Made by a program: the position numbers and the translations under genes. A stretch of DNA of 36,143 nucleotides. Origin: Formivibrio sp. (lineage in GTDB: Bacteria; Pseudomonadota; Gammaproteobacteria; Burkholderiales; Chitinibacteraceae). Location: the NCBI GenBank assembly GCA_031291275.1, contig JARLJJ010000557.1:1-36143 (forward strand). The letters run 5' to 3'. Below the pieces are notes generated by a model that was given only the letters and a program-made list of their open reading frames with translations, ran no database searches and was not told the DNA's origin. Positions 25,533-35,678 of the stretch are shown piece by piece. Each line of letters opens with the position of its first letter. Position 1 is the stretch's first letter.

Positions 25533-25956
25533 ACATCTATTCATTGCCGCAGTCAGCGCAATACTGCTCAGCGCCTGTGTCAGTACGCCAACGTCTACCG
25601 CAGAGACATCACAACAAGCCTCCGCTCGCCCCAGCGAACCGGAAGCGCCCAGCGTGCTAATCAAAGGCAAAAGTGCCCGCACAATCCTCGACGGCATCGT
25701 CAAATACCGTACCCAGAAAGGCATGCGCATCATTCAGCGCGATGCGCAGCGCGTAGAATTCAGCATGTCGGTACCCAAATCCAATCCACCTGCAGAAGCC
25801 CGCATGCTCTATTCGATTTCGCCGGCTCCGGATGGCTTGCGTTTATCTGCACAGGTGTTCCAGGTGATCAAACAGGGTGGAAAAACACAAACCAGTGATA
25901 TCACGTCCAGCCTGCGCGATAAACTGGACGAAGAGTTGGTCACTTATACCCGTTAG
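25501..25956 (+). CDS. Putative lipoprotein downstream of the NIF3 gene
   Basis: A 151-residue lipoprotein: hydrophobic signal from about residue 14 and the lipobox LLSAC with the modified cysteine at residue 26. A Ser/Thr/Pro-rich linker (about 27-58) follows, then a compact domain with conserved-looking SARTILDGIVKYRTQKGMRIIQRD. I do not recognise a characterised family. The ATG at 25501 lies inside the NIF3 gene (32-base overlap); a GTG at 25468 would add eleven residues in front of the signal. It is probably in the same transcript as the NIF3 gene. Confidence 0.7.
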   Translation: MYISTYPIRCKHLFIAAVSAILLSACVSTPTSTAETSQQASARPSEPEAPSVLIKGKSARTILDGIVKYRTQKGMRIIQRDAQRVEFSMSVPKSNPPAEARMLYSISPAPDGLRLSAQVFQVIKQGGKTQTSDITSSLRDKLDEELVTYTR

Positions 25957-26075
25957 TACTTGCTCATGACGCTGGCAATCTTGTGCTTGACCCTACGCTT
26001 TATCATCATTCTGTCCTGAAAATTGCCCATTGATGCAGTAGGCTAAGAATACGCCGCCACACAGGGATACAGGGT

Positions 26076-26660
26076 ATGAGTACGCAGCCCCTTGATAACA
26101 GCAGAAGGCGCTTTTTGATTGCGGCAACCAGCGCAGCCGGCGCTGGCGCCGTTGCCGGTATCGCCACCCCGTTTGTAGCCAGCCTCCTTCCTTCTGAGCG
26201 CGCCAAAGCCGCTGGCGCACCAGTGGAAATTGACATCTCCAAGCTCGAACCCGGTCAGAAGATCAATGTGGAATGGCGGGGCAAGCCCGTATGGGTCGTC
26301 AAACGCACCCCGGAAATGCTGGCGAACCTGCCTAAACTGGATGCCCTGCTCGTCGATCCGACATCGGACTCCAGCGAGCAACCGGATTACTGCAAGAATC
26401 CGGTACGCTCGATCAAACCGGAAATCTGGATAGCCACTGGTGTTTGCACTCACCTGGGCTGCTCCCCGACTTTCCGTCCGGACCTCGCTCCCGCCGACCT
26501 CGGCCCAGAATGGTTGGGTGGTTTTTACTGCCCCTGCCATGGCTCAAAATTCGATCTGGCCGGTCGGGTATACCGAGGAGTGCCCGCCCCGAAAAACCTG
26601 GTGATCCCGCCGCACAAATACATGACCGACGTGCGCCTGTTGATCGGCGAAGACAAATAA
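26076..26660 (+). CDS. petA: Ubiquinol-cytochrome c reductase, Rieske iron-sulfur subunit
   Basis: The 194-residue Rieske protein of the bc1 complex. A twin-arginine-type N-terminus ([19 protein letters not shown]) keeps a transmembrane anchor. The 2Fe-2S cluster is bound by C124 and H126 (CTHLGC) and by C152 and H155 (CPCHGS), with C129 and C154 as the disulfide. The first gene of petABC. The 119-bp region upstream shows only weak promoter-like matches. Confidence 0.97.
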   Translation: MSTQPLDNSRRRFLIAATSAAGAGAVAGIATPFVASLLPSERAKAAGAPVEIDISKLEPGQKINVEWRGKPVWVVKRTPEMLANLPKLDALLVDPTSDSSEQPDYCKNPVRSIKPEIWIATGVCTHLGCSPTFRPDLAPADLGPEWLGGFYCPCHGSKFDLAGRVYRGVPAPKNLVIPPHKYMTDVRLLIGEDK

Positions 26661-26672
26661 AGGGGCCGCACC

Positions 26673-27932
26673 ATGCATACAAAAGCACAACTGCTTCTGG
26701 ACTGGGTGGACAACCGTTTTCCTCTGACCGCCACCTGGAAATCGCACGTTTCCGAATATTACGCGCCCAAAAATTTCAATTTCTGGTACTACTTCGGCTC
26801 ACTGGCTCTGCTGGTGCTGGTGATACAGATCACCACCGGCATTTTCCTGACCATGAACTACAAGCCGGATGCCAGCCTGATTCCCGGCACCAACATCTCG
26901 GTCGCCTTTGCCTCGGTCGAATACATCATGCGCGACGTGGCTGGCGGCTGGGTTATCCGCTATATGCATTCGACCGGTGCGTCGATGTTCTTCGTCGTAA
27001 TCTACCTGCACATGTTCCGTGGCTTGATTTATGGCTCCTACCAGAAACCGCGCGAACTGATCTGGATCTTCGGCATGATGATTTTTCTCTGCCTGATGGC
27101 GGAAGCCTTTCTCGGCTACCTGCTGCCTTGGGGCCAGATGTCGTTCTGGGGCGCGCAAGTGATCGTCAACCTGTTCTCTTCGATCCCGATCATCGGACCG
27201 GACCTGTCCGTATTCATCCGCGGCGATTTCGTGGTGTCAGACGTCACACTGAACCGTTTCTTTGCCTTGCATGTGATCGCCGTACCACTGGTGTTACTGG
27301 CGCTGGTTGGCGCGCACTTGGTCGCACTGCACGAAGTCGGCTCCAATAACCCGGACGGGGTGGAAATCAAGAAACACAAGGATGAAAACGGCATCCCGCT
27401 CGACGGCATACCGTTCCATCCCTACTACACGGTGAAAGACATTTTCGGCGTCGCCGTATTTCTGGCCGTGTTCGCCACCATCGTGTTCTTCCTGCCGTCG
27501 ATGGGCGGCTATTTCCTCGAAGACAACAACTTCCTCCCGGCCGATCCGCTGAAAACTCCGCCGCATATTGCTCCGGTTTGGTATTTCACCCCGTTTTACG
27601 CGATTCTGCGTGCGGTTCCTTCATTCCTCGGCACACAAGTTTGGGGAGTGATCGCCATGGGTGCAGCCACCATGATCATCGTTCTCCTGCCTTGGCTTGA
27701 CCGGGCACAGGTCAAATCGATCCGCCAGCGCGGTGTGCTCTACAAAACGATTCTGGCGATTTTCATCGTGTCCTTTATCGGATTGGGTATTCTTGGCGCG
27801 CTGCCACCGACCAATATAGGCACCATCCTGTCGCAAATTTTTTCGGTGATCTACTTTGCCTTCTTCCTGGCCATGCCGTGGTATACCAAGATCGATAAAA
27901 CCAAACCGGTACCCGACCGGGTTTCGATGTAA
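26673..27932 (+). CDS. petB: Ubiquinol-cytochrome c reductase, cytochrome b subunit
   Basis: A 419-residue cytochrome b with eight predicted helices. The two b-haem histidine pairs are H99 and H200, and H113 and H215 (MHSTG, LHMFRG, ALHVIAVP, GAHLVALHEVG). The quinol-oxidation motif usually written PEWY is PVWY here (301-304, in APVWYFTPFYAILR). It begins 12 bases after petA and is followed 15 bases later by petC, so the three are one transcription unit. Confidence 0.98.
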   Translation: MHTKAQLLLDWVDNRFPLTATWKSHVSEYYAPKNFNFWYYFGSLALLVLVIQITTGIFLTMNYKPDASLIPGTNISVAFASVEYIMRDVAGGWVIRYMHSTGASMFFVVIYLHMFRGLIYGSYQKPRELIWIFGMMIFLCLMAEAFLGYLLPWGQMSFWGAQVIVNLFSSIPIIGPDLSVFIRGDFVVSDVTLNRFFALHVIAVPLVLLALVGAHLVALHEVGSNNPDGVEIKKHKDENGIPLDGIPFHPYYTVKDIFGVAVFLAVFATIVFFLPSMGGYFLEDNNFLPADPLKTPPHIAPVWYFTPFYAILRAVPSFLGTQVWGVIAMGAATMIIVLLPWLDRAQVKSIRQRGVLYKTILAIFIVSFIGLGILGALPPTNIGTILSQIFSVIYFAFFLAMPWYTKIDKTKPVPDRVSM

Positions 27933-27947
27933 GGCGAGGAGAAAAGC

Positions 27948-28691
27948 ATGAAAAAAATACTGATCGCCCTGCTATTTTCGACCGGCTTGACCCAAGCCAG
28001 TGCAGAGGGTTTGCACTTGGACAAAGCGCCTGTCGATTTACACAATATGGAATCGCTGCAACGCGGGGTTCAAACGTTTACCAATTATTGTCTTTCCTGC
28101 CACTCGGCAGTCTCGATGCGCTACAACCGCCTGACAGATATCGGCCTGACCGAAGACCAGATCAAAACGAATCTTGTTCGGCCTGGCGGCAAGGTTGGCG
28201 ATGTAATGAAAAGCGCAATGGCCGCCCAAGATGCCAAAGAATGGCTTGGCGCCACACCGCCCGATCTATCGGTAATTGCCCGCGCCCGGGGCGCTGATTG
28301 GCTCTATACCTACCTGCGCAGCTTCTACCGCGACTCAACCCGCCCCACTGGCTGGAACAATACGGTATTTGACAAGGTGGGCATGCCGAATGTGCTGTAT
28401 GAACTGCAGGGCGAACAGGTACTGGAAGTCAAAAAGGAAGGCGGACACGAGGTCCAGATGCTCAAGCTCGTCAAACCTGGCCTGTTAACCAAAACCGGCG
28501 ACAACGGCGAATACGACCAGGCCGACTACAACCAGCGAGTTGGCGATTTAGTGAACTATCTCGTTTTCATGAGCGAGCCATCGCAGGTCAAGCGCGAGCA
28601 GATCGGCTATGGCGTGCTTTTGTTTCTGCTTTTTGTACTGATTCCACTGACTTGGATGCTGAAGAAGGAATACTGGCGTGACGTGAAGTAA
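27948..28691 (+). CDS. petC: Ubiquinol-cytochrome c reductase, cytochrome c1 subunit
   Basis: A 247-residue cytochrome c1 with a cleavable signal peptide (to about SAE, residue 20), the haem-binding CLSCH at 48-52 and a C-terminal membrane anchor (about 220-240, GYGVLLFLLFVLIPLTWMLK). The likely sixth haem ligand is a methionine; M146 in VGMPNVLYELQG lies in the conserved region. GGAG precedes the ATG. Last gene of petABC; no terminator with a T run was found before the convergent manB. Confidence 0.97.
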   Translation: MKKILIALLFSTGLTQASAEGLHLDKAPVDLHNMESLQRGVQTFTNYCLSCHSAVSMRYNRLTDIGLTEDQIKTNLVRPGGKVGDVMKSAMAAQDAKEWLGATPPDLSVIARARGADWLYTYLRSFYRDSTRPTGWNNTVFDKVGMPNVLYELQGEQVLEVKKEGGHEVQMLKLVKPGLLTKTGDNGEYDQADYNQRVGDLVNYLVFMSEPSQVKREQIGYGVLLFLLFVLIPLTWMLKKEYWRDVK

Positions 28692-28780
28692 ACTGGAGTA
28701 AACATTCGGTGCTGTGCTTTATTAGCTAATCCTGCCACCGACCAAAATCACTGCTTTCATATTTACTCACATCAAGTTGA

Positions 28781-30145
28781 TTATTGGTTAATCAAATTCA
28801 ACAATGCTCTCGTTTCTTTTTCCATCAGTTCTACATCACCCCGACTTTCCACATTCAACCTGATCACCGGCTCGGTATTCGACATGCGTAGATTGAAGCG
28901 CCAGTCAGCAAACTCCACACTCAAACCATCGGTATGGTCCATGGCCAGTGCGCTTGGGGCGTAAATAGCTTGAGCTTGCCTGATCACGGCAGCAGCATCT
29001 TTCACTTTACTGTTAATTTCTCCGGAGGATGGGAACTTGGCGATGCGCGCCGCGACCAAGGCGGATAGTTTTTCGCCGCGCACACTCATGAGTTCTGCCA
29101 CAAGCAACCAGGGAATCATGCCGCTATCGCAGTAGGCAAAATCACGGAAATAATGGTGCGCGCTCATCTCACCACCGTAGATGGCATTTTCCAGGCGCAT
29201 GCGCTCCTTGATAAAGGCGTGCCCGGTTTTGCTCAGGATTGGGATACCACCCGCTTCTGTCACCATGTCGATGGTGTTCCAGGTCAGGCGTGGATCGTGA
29301 ATGATTTTTTCGCCGGGATGTTTTTTCAGGAAGGCTTCCGCCAACAGGCCGACGATGTAATAGCCTTCGATGAACTCGCCAGTTTCGTCGAACAAGAAGC
29401 AGCGATCAAAATCGCCATCCCAGGCAATGCCCATATCTGCGCCATGTTCGATGACGGCATCGCGCGTGGCAGAGCGGTTTTCTTGCAGCAGTGGGTTGGG
29501 AATGCCATTTGGGAAGGTAGCATCCGGCTGGTGGTTCACCTTGATAAACTCCACCGGCACTTTCAGCGTGGCAAAGGCGGCTTCTATTTCGTCGATCACA
29601 TGTCCGGCAGCGCCGTTGCCCGCGTTAACTACCAGCTTAAGTGGCTGCAGTTTCTTGGGTTGAATGTAGCCCAGTACGTGGTCGGTGTACGCGGCCAGCA
29701 GGTTTTTTTGCTGCAGCACACCACGCTTGGCAACCGAGGGGAAATTGTTTTCCTCGGCCAAGCGTTTGATTTCATGCAGGCCCGTATCGCCGCTGATCGG
29801 CTGGCTTCCGGCCTTCACCAATTTCATGCCGTTGTAATTGATCGGATTATGGCTGGCGGTGACTTCAATGCCGCCATCCACGCCCAAATGAAAGGTGGCA
29901 AAGTAGATTTCTTCGGTGCCGGTCATACCCAAGTCAATCACATCGACACCAGCGTCCATCAAACCATTGGCGACTGCCAACTTCAACGCAGTAGACGTCT
30001 GGCGAACATCACCGCCCACGACGACAGATTTGGGTTTCAGGAACTCGCCATAGGCTCGGCCAATGCGATAGGCAATGTCCTCGTTCAGCTCCGGGCCAAG
30101 TTCACCGCGGATATCGTAGGCTGTAAAACAGGTCAGGGAAGTCAT
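28781..30145 (-). CDS. manB: Phosphomannomutase/phosphoglucomutase
   Basis: Converts mannose-6-phosphate to mannose-1-phosphate for GDP-mannose synthesis (and possibly glucose phosphates). A 454-residue alpha-D-phosphohexomutase: the phosphoserine is S98 in [13 protein letters not shown], the metal-binding loop is DGDFDR at 243-248, and the sugar-binding [10 protein letters not shown] is present. The detailed sequence ([23 protein letters not shown]) is close to the CpsG/ManB group. The ATG at 30145 has AAGGTGG upstream; a GTG at 30157 is possible. Last gene of the seven-gene operon, 109 bases after gmm. Confidence 0.95.
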   Translation of the reverse strand: MTSLTCFTAYDIRGELGPELNEDIAYRIGRAYGEFLKPKSVVVGGDVRQTSTALKLAVANGLMDAGVDVIDLGMTGTEEIYFATFHLGVDGGIEVTASHNPINYNGMKLVKAGSQPISGDTGLHEIKRLAEENNFPSVAKRGVLQQKNLLAAYTDHVLGYIQPKKLQPLKLVVNAGNGAAGHVIDEIEAAFATLKVPVEFIKVNHQPDATFPNGIPNPLLQENRSATRDAVIEHGADMGIAWDGDFDRCFLFDETGEFIEGYYIVGLLAEAFLKKHPGEKIIHDPRLTWNTIDMVTEAGGIPILSKTGHAFIKERMRLENAIYGGEMSAHHYFRDFAYCDSGMIPWLLVAELMSVRGEKLSALVAARIAKFPSSGEINSKVKDAAAVIRQAQAIYAPSALAMDHTDGLSVEFADWRFNLRMSNTEPVIRLNVESRGDVELMEKETRALLNLINQ

Positions 30146-30254
30146 GGCTTCAACCACCTTCGTTACTTACCAATTTCAGAAAATACCAGCAGGAATTGAT
30201 TCTTCGCATTCATGGAAATCAATCAATTCAGGCCAACCATGCTTACTTTTCAAT

Positions 30255-30707
30255 TTACGCAAAATACGCGCGAGAATACGGGTGAATCGTTGTATCTTCC
30301 CGAGCCTGTTCTTGCAATATCCAGCGGTATTGTTCGTGCTGCTCACCGATTGGCAAATGCAACGTTTCAGCGTCCATGCGCAAACGATAAGCCAGCACGA
30401 CATAATGCGTGCCAAAACCAGGCGCACTACCGGCATTTGTATCGTAAAAATGTTCGTAAACGCCAAGCGATTCAGCGTATTGCCGGCAGATATCCACGCC
30501 GAGTTCGTTGCGACTGATGCGCAAAAAAGCTTGATCCAGCCGCTCGTCTTTCAGGACTCGCCCACCTGGAACGAACCAAAATCCAGCGGCGGGTTCATTG
30601 TTGCGCAACCCAACCAATACCTCCCCACGCTGGTTTTCAATAATCAAATCCATCGACACCAGCGGGGCGTTGGCTACGACCTGCAGGAAATTTTCAAATG
30701 GCAACAC
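30255..30707 (-). CDS. gmm: GDP-mannose mannosyl hydrolase
   Basis: A 150-residue Nudix-superfamily enzyme that hydrolyses GDP-mannose to GDP and mannose. The Nudix box is the divergent form found in Gmm (GGRVLKDERLDQAFLRISRNELG), which lacks the usual catalytic glutamates. Also typical are LVSMDLIIENQRGEVLVGLR and the late GEQHEQYRW. The start is a GTG at 30707 that overlaps the manC stop by one base (TAGTG). Its place between manC and manB suggests it adjusts the GDP-mannose pool. Confidence 0.92.
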   Translation of the reverse strand: MLPFENFLQVVANAPLVSMDLIIENQRGEVLVGLRNNEPAAGFWFVPGGRVLKDERLDQAFLRISRNELGVDICRQYAESLGVYEHFYDTNAGSAPGFGTHYVVLAYRLRMDAETLHLPIGEQHEQYRWILQEQAREDTTIHPYSRAYFA

Positions 30708-32122
30708 TATTTAGTTCGGCCATACTGATCTTCGAATCGCACAATATCGTCTTCGCCCAGATACGGCCCAGACTGCACCTCAATCAATTCCAGCGGCAGT
30801 TTGCCCGGATTTTCCAGTCGGTGAACCGTGCCCAGCGGAATATAGGTAGATTGGTTTTCGCTCAGCAGGATTTCTTTTTCGCCATTGACCACTTTGGCGG
30901 TACCCTTTACCACAATCCAATGTTCGGCCCGGTGGTGGTGCATTTGCAGGCTGAGCGTAGCGCCCGGATTGACGATAATGCGCTTCACTTGGAAGCGATC
31001 GCCCGCATCCACGCCTTCATAGCTACCCCAGGGACGGAATACGCGGCGATGCAAGATAGTCTCGCTACGGCCTAGCGCATTCAGTTGGTCGACGATCTTT
31101 TTTACATCCTGGGCTCGATCTTTATCCGCCACCAGCACCGCATCCGGTGTTTCTACAATAATCAAGTTATTCAGGCCAATTGCCGCCACCATGCGGCTTT
31201 CAGAACGAATATAACAATCGCTCACGCCTTCGGTCAGCACATCGCCCAGCAGGTTGTTTCCCAAGTCATCTTGCTCGGAAATTTCAGCCAGTGCAGTCCA
31301 AGAGCCGATATCGTTCCAACCTAAGTTAGCGGCTTCGATTACCGCCGCACGATCAGTATGCTCCATCACGGCATAGTCGATTGATTCGGAGGGGCAAGCG
31401 GCAAAGGCAGCTTCATCCAGACGCAGGAAATCCAGGTCTTCTCGAGCTTGCTGTACAGCCAGTTCGGCTTGCTGCAGCATCAAAGGCTGCAAGCGCGCCA
31501 ACTCTTTCAGATAGGCGGAAGCCTTGAACAGAAACATACCGCTATTCCAGTAGTAACTGCCGTCAGCCAGGAACTCGGCAGCTTTGCTGGCATCTGGCTT
31601 TTCCACAAAGGCATCCACTTCAAAGCCGCCAAGCGCTAACGCTGCACCGCGTCGAATGTAGCCATAGCCGGTGTGCGGAGAAGTCGGTTGGATACCGAAG
31701 GTCACCAAGCAATCATCTGCGGCAACGCGGGCCGCGCATTCAACCAGATTTTGGAAAACCGCTTCCTGCTGAATCACATGATCAGAAGGCAATACCAGCA
31801 ACAAGGCATCGGGATCAGTCTTGGCAGCCAGCAGTGCAGCGACCGCCACTGCGGGCGCGGTATTGCGCCCAACGGGTTCCAGTACGATATGCGAGGGCGC
31901 AATCCTCAAGGCGCGCATCTGCTCCGCCACCAGGAACCGCTGTTCTGCATTACTGATAATGATCGGCGCAGCAACTTCGGCCACACTCTTCACGCGCAAC
32001 GCAGTTTGCTGCAGCAGCGAATCGGCCCCATTCAGCGCAAGGAATTGCTTGGGGTAAGCTGTGCGAGAAAGCGGCCACATACGGGTGCCACTACCGCCAG
32101 AAAGAATAACTGGAATAATCAT
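30707..32122 (-). CDS. manC: Mannose-1-phosphate guanylyltransferase / mannose-6-phosphate isomerase
   Basis: A 471-residue bifunctional protein. The N-terminal guanylyltransferase domain has GGSGTRMWPLSR at 9-20 and YPKQF at 23-27. The C-terminal cupin (about 350-465), with HHHRAEHWIVVKGTAKV and YIPLGTVHRLENPGK, is the isomerase part. It makes GDP-mannose from mannose-1-phosphate. AGGAAAA precedes the ATG. Located 17 bases after rfbC. Confidence 0.96.
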   Translation of the reverse strand: MIIPVILSGGSGTRMWPLSRTAYPKQFLALNGADSLLQQTALRVKSVAEVAAPIIISNAEQRFLVAEQMRALRIAPSHIVLEPVGRNTAPAVAVAALLAAKTDPDALLLVLPSDHVIQQEAVFQNLVECAARVAADDCLVTFGIQPTSPHTGYGYIRRGAALALGGFEVDAFVEKPDASKAAEFLADGSYYWNSGMFLFKASAYLKELARLQPLMLQQAELAVQQAREDLDFLRLDEAAFAACPSESIDYAVMEHTDRAAVIEAANLGWNDIGSWTALAEISEQDDLGNNLLGDVLTEGVSDCYIRSESRMVAAIGLNNLIIVETPDAVLVADKDRAQDVKKIVDQLNALGRSETILHRRVFRPWGSYEGVDAGDRFQVKRIIVNPGATLSLQMHHHRAEHWIVVKGTAKVVNGEKEILLSENQSTYIPLGTVHRLENPGKLPLELIEVQSGPYLGEDDIVRFEDQYGRTK

Positions 32123-32139
32123 TGATACGTTTTCCTGTT

Positions 32140-32679
32140 TTAGGATTCAGCCTGGATCAAGCGTTTTCCCAGCCTATCCTTGCTCGACAAGGCGGGTTCA
32201 CCTTGCACTGGCCAAGTGATATTCAGATCCGGATCGTTCCAGATAATGCAGCGTTCATGTTCAGGAAACCAGTAATCAGTAGTCTTATAGAGAAACTCGG
32301 CAACATCACTGGTCACCACAAACCCATGCGCGAAACCTTCTGGAATCCACAATTGGCGTTTGTTTTCCGCAGAGAGCGTCACCCCCACCCATTGACCAAA
32401 GGTCGGTGAAAATTGGCGCAAGTCAACTGCCACATCAAACACTTCGCCCAAAGTTACCCGGACCAGCTTACCCTGCGGATGCTGGTTTTGATAGTGCAAG
32501 CCGCGCAGCACGCCCTTGACCGAGCGTGAGTGGTTGTCCTGTACGAAGTTGATCTTGCGGCCGATCGCTGCTTCGAAACGCTGCTGGTTGAAGCTTTCAA
32601 AGAAGAATCCCCGCTCATCGCCGAACACGGTGGGTTCGATGATTTTCACATCGGGAATGGCGGTATTGATCGCCTGCAT
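32140..32679 (-). CDS. rfbC: dTDP-4-dehydrorhamnose 3,5-epimerase
   Basis: The third enzyme of dTDP-L-rhamnose synthesis: double epimerisation of dTDP-4-keto-6-deoxyglucose. A 179-residue cupin with the catalytic histidine H62 in LRGLHYQ, the DERGFFFESFNQ start region, and the active-site tyrosine in TDYWFPEHE (129-137). Length matches RfbC/RmlC. The start overlaps the rfbA stop by one base (TGATG). Confidence 0.97.
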   Translation of the reverse strand: MQAINTAIPDVKIIEPTVFGDERGFFFESFNQQRFEAAIGRKINFVQDNHSRSVKGVLRGLHYQNQHPQGKLVRVTLGEVFDVAVDLRQFSPTFGQWVGVTLSAENKRQLWIPEGFAHGFVVTSDVAEFLYKTTDYWFPEHERCIIWNDPDLNITWPVQGEPALSSKDRLGKRLIQAES

Positions 32680-33563
32680 CAGAACACCTTCTCATTCAGG
32701 ATGCCCAGCAGGTATTGCCCGTAGCCGTTCTTCTTCAGCGGCTGCGCCAGCGCTTCGAGTTTGGTCGCGTCGATCCAGCCATTGCGGTAGACAATTTCTT
32801 CCGGGCAGCACACCTTCAGCCCTTGGCGGGTTTCGATGGTCCGGATGAACTGGCTGGCTTCGAGCATCGATTCGTGCGTGCCGGTATCGAGCCAGGCATA
32901 GCCGCGGCCCATGGTCTTGACCTTGAGCTTGCCGGCTTGCAGGTAAGCATCGTTGACGGTGGTGATTTCCAGTTCGCCGCGTGCCGAGGGTTTGATGGTC
33001 TTGGCGATCTGCACCACGTCGTTGTCGTAGAAATACAGGCCGGTCACCGCGTAATTGCTCTTCGGAGCTTTGGGTTTTTCTTCAATACTAATGGCCTTAC
33101 CCTGCGCATCGAATTCCACCACACCGTAGCGTTCCGGATCTTGTACGTGGTAGGCAAACACCGTGGCACCGTCTTGCAACTGGTTGGCATCCTGCACCAT
33201 GCCAGCAAAATCATGGCCATAAAAGATGTTGTCGCCAAGCACCAGCGCAGCCAGATCCTTGCCGATAAACTGCTCGCCGATGATAAAGGCTTGCGCCAGG
33301 CCGTCGGGACTCGGCTGCACCGCATAGCTCAAGTTGATGCCCCACTGGCTACCGTCGCCAAGCAATTGCTCAAAGCGCGGCGTGTCTTGTGGCGTGGAAA
33401 TAATCAAAATATCCTGAATCCCAGCCAGAAGCAGCGACGAGAGCGGGTAATAGATCATCGGCTTGTCATAGATTGGCAGCAGTTGCTTGCTCACCACCGT
33501 GGTGGCTGGGTAAAGCCGGGTGCCAGAACCACCAGCGAGGATGATGCCTTTGCGTTTTTGCAT
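32679..33563 (-). CDS. rfbA: Glucose-1-phosphate thymidylyltransferase
   Basis: The first committed step of dTDP-L-rhamnose synthesis: dTTP plus glucose-1-phosphate to dTDP-glucose. A 294-residue RmlA with the nucleotide loop [11 protein letters not shown] near residue 11, then [28 protein letters not shown] and [20 protein letters not shown] precedes the ATG. Nine bases separate it from rfbD. Confidence 0.98.
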   Translation of the reverse strand: MQKRKGIILAGGSGTRLYPATTVVSKQLLPIYDKPMIYYPLSSLLLAGIQDILIISTPQDTPRFEQLLGDGSQWGINLSYAVQPSPDGLAQAFIIGEQFIGKDLAALVLGDNIFYGHDFAGMVQDANQLQDGATVFAYHVQDPERYGVVEFDAQGKAISIEEKPKAPKSNYAVTGLYFYDNDVVQIAKTIKPSARGELEITTVNDAYLQAGKLKVKTMGRGYAWLDTGTHESMLEASQFIRTIETRQGLKVCCPEEIVYRNGWIDATKLEALAQPLKKNGYGQYLLGILNEKVF

Positions 33564-33572
33564 GATGAATCC

Positions 33573-34463
33573 TTATTGCCTCAGCAAGGTCAGTACCTGC
33601 TCGACCTGACATTGCCAACCTGGCAGAGTCAGCCCGAACATTTGCTGCAGCTTGGCAGTACTCAGGCGCGAATTGGCCGGACGTGGCGCAGGCAACGGGT
33701 AGGAACTGGTAGCAATCGGGGCAATGTCGCGTACGTTAAGTTGCCAACCATGCCGACGCGCGGCTTCGACCACGGTGCGGGCATAACCGTGCCAGCTCGT
33801 TTCACCTTGCGAGACCAGATGGTAGAGACCGAACGGGAAAGTAGCTTGATCGGCTGCGCGCAGGTATTGCGCCACGATCTGTGCGGTTACATCAGCCAGC
33901 AGCGCAGCCGAGGTCGGCGCGCCGAACTGGTCGGCGACGATCTTCAATGCATCGCGCTCGTGCGCCAGACGCAGCATGGTCTTAAGGAAATTGGCGCCGT
34001 GCGCGCCGAACACCCAGCTGGTGCGCAGGATCACGTGCTTCGGATTGGCCGCCGCCACCGCCGTTTCACCGGCGAGCTTGGTCTTGCCGTAAACCGATTG
34101 CGGATTGGGCATATCTTCTTCCGTATACGCCCCATCCTTCGTGCCGTCGAACACGTAATCGGTCGAGTAATGCACGATCAGCGCGCCGAGCTTGGCGGCC
34201 TCTTCGGCCAGCACGCCGGGCGCGGTGGCATTGATCGTCTGCGCAAGATCGACTTCGCTTTCCGCCTTGTCGACGGCGGTATAGGCCGCCGGATGCACGA
34301 TGATGTCGGGTTGCACTTCCCGCACCAGGGCGCGGATCGCTTCCGGCTTGGAGAGATCGCAGTCGGCCACGTCGACCGCGACAAGTTCGCCCAGGATCGA
34401 GAGGCTGCGCTGCAGCTCAAAGCCGACCTGTCCGTTTTTCCCGGTAATCAGAATTTTCGGCAT
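33573..34463 (-). CDS. rfbD: dTDP-4-dehydrorhamnose reductase
   Basis: The last step of dTDP-L-rhamnose synthesis, an NADPH/NADH-dependent reduction. The 296-residue SDR-type protein has the cofactor loop ITGKNGQVG (6-14), HPAAYTAVDKAE, STDYVFDG and the catalytic Y125/K129 pair (YGKTK). One base separates its start from the rfbB stop, so it is tightly coupled. Confidence 0.97.
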   Translation of the reverse strand: MPKILITGKNGQVGFELQRSLSILGELVAVDVADCDLSKPEAIRALVREVQPDIIVHPAAYTAVDKAESEVDLAQTINATAPGVLAEEAAKLGALIVHYSTDYVFDGTKDGAYTEEDMPNPQSVYGKTKLAGETAVAAANPKHVILRTSWVFGAHGANFLKTMLRLAHERDALKIVADQFGAPTSAALLADVTAQIVAQYLRAADQATFPFGLYHLVSQGETSWHGYARTVVEAARRHGWQLNVRDIAPIATSSYPLPAPRPANSRLSTAKLQQMFGLTLPGWQCQVEQVLTLLRQ

Positions 34464-34464
34464 C

Positions 34465-35523
34465 TCAGGCTCCGTACTGCTTACTGACCCACTCGCGGTA
34501 GGAGCCGCTGGTCACGTTCTGTACCCAGTCCTGGCTATCCAGATACCACTGCACGGTCTTGCGAATGCCGGTTTCGAAGGTCTCGGCCGGTTTCCAGCCC
34601 AGTTCGCGTTCAAGCTTGGTGGCGTCGATCGCGTAGCGGCGGTCATGGCCGGGGCGGTCGGTTACGTAGGTGATTTGCTCGACATAAGGCTTGCCATCGG
34701 CCCGCGGCTTGAGTTGATCGAGAATCGCGCAGATGGTTTTTACCACGTCGATATTCGGTTTTTCGTTCCAGCCGCCCACGTTATAGGTCTCGCCCGGCTT
34801 GCCGGCTTCGAGAACGCGGCGAATCGCGCTGCAGTGGTCTTTCACATACAGCCAGTCGCGAATCTGCATGCCGTCGCCGTAGATCGGCAGCGGTTTTCCG
34901 GCCAAGGCATTGAGGATCACCAGCGGAATCAACTTTTCCGGAAAATGGTACGGGCCGTAGTTGTTCGAGCAGTTGGTGGTCAGCACCGGCAGGCCGTAGG
35001 TGTGGTGCCAGGCGCGCACCAGGTGGTCGGAGGCTGCCTTGCTGGCCGAGTACGGGCTGTTTGGTTCGTAGTTGTTGTCTTCGCGAAAGGCCGGGTCGTT
35101 CAGCTCGAGCGAGCCGTACACTTCGTCGGTCGACACATGCAGGAAACGGAAGGCGTCTTTCTGTTCCGCCGGCAGCACGCTCCAGTAACCACGCACCGCT
35201 TCGAGCAGATTGAAAGTGCCAACCACATTGGTCTGGATGAATTCGCCCGGGCCGCTGATCGAACGGTCGACATGCGATTCTGCGGCGAAATTGATCACCG
35301 CGCGCGGCTGGTGCTCGGCCAGCAGTTTGGTGATCAGCTCGCGATCACCGATATCGGCACGCACAAAGATGTGCCGCGCATCGCCATCGAGCGAATTGAG
35401 CGTATCCAGATTGCCCGCATAAGTGAGCTTGTCCAGATTGATCACCGGCTCATCAGATTGCGCCAGCCAGTCCAGAACAAAATTGCCGCCGATAAAACCA
35501 GCACCGCCAGTAACTAATATCAT
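34465..35523 (-). CDS. rfbB: dTDP-glucose 4,6-dehydratase
   Basis: Converts dTDP-glucose to dTDP-4-keto-6-deoxyglucose. A 352-residue extended SDR with the NAD loop GGAGFIG (6-12), the catalytic TDE (132-134) and the Y158/K162 pair (YSASK). First gene of the minus-strand operon rfbBDAC-manC-gmm-manB. The ATG at 35523 has only a weak, distant AGGGA in front. The promoter must lie between it and the TPP riboswitch, 35524-35678, where I see no clear consensus. Confidence 0.97.
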   Translation of the reverse strand: MILVTGGAGFIGGNFVLDWLAQSDEPVINLDKLTYAGNLDTLNSLDGDARHIFVRADIGDRELITKLLAEHQPRAVINFAAESHVDRSISGPGEFIQTNVVGTFNLLEAVRGYWSVLPAEQKDAFRFLHVSTDEVYGSLELNDPAFREDNNYEPNSPYSASKAASDHLVRAWHHTYGLPVLTTNCSNNYGPYHFPEKLIPLVILNALAGKPLPIYGDGMQIRDWLYVKDHCSAIRRVLEAGKPGETYNVGGWNEKPNIDVVKTICAILDQLKPRADGKPYVEQITYVTDRPGHDRRYAIDATKLERELGWKPAETFETGIRKTVQWYLDSQDWVQNVTSGSYREWVSKQYGA

Positions 35524-35678
35524 TATGATCAGCCATTCCCTAAAGAGTTGATCCGAAGCAAACCCGATTCTAGCACTCTCACGCTAACAGGCAGAATCAG
35601 AAACCCGTCTGCCAGGCTGGATATTTTCCGATGAAAATCACTTGCATTTGCCAGGCAAGTCCTTTAGCTTCGCTCCAT

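Noticed and set aside
28777..28795. AT-rich inverted repeat TTGATTA/TAATCAA at the manB stop as a terminator
   Set aside because: The stem has too few G-C pairs and no T run follows; termination there would be weak.
29153..30199. A 348-codon plus-strand open frame opposite manB
   Set aside because: Shadow of manB on the other strand with no recognisable domain or ribosome binding site.
32715..34487. A 590-codon plus-strand open frame opposite rfbA and rfbD
   Set aside because: It is antisense to two clearly recognised rfb genes, its translation has no known motifs and shows the composition expected of a shadow frame.
34300..35517. A 405-codon plus-strand open frame opposite rfbB
   Set aside because: Antisense to rfbB, which has complete catalytic motifs; long shadow frames are common opposite such codon use.
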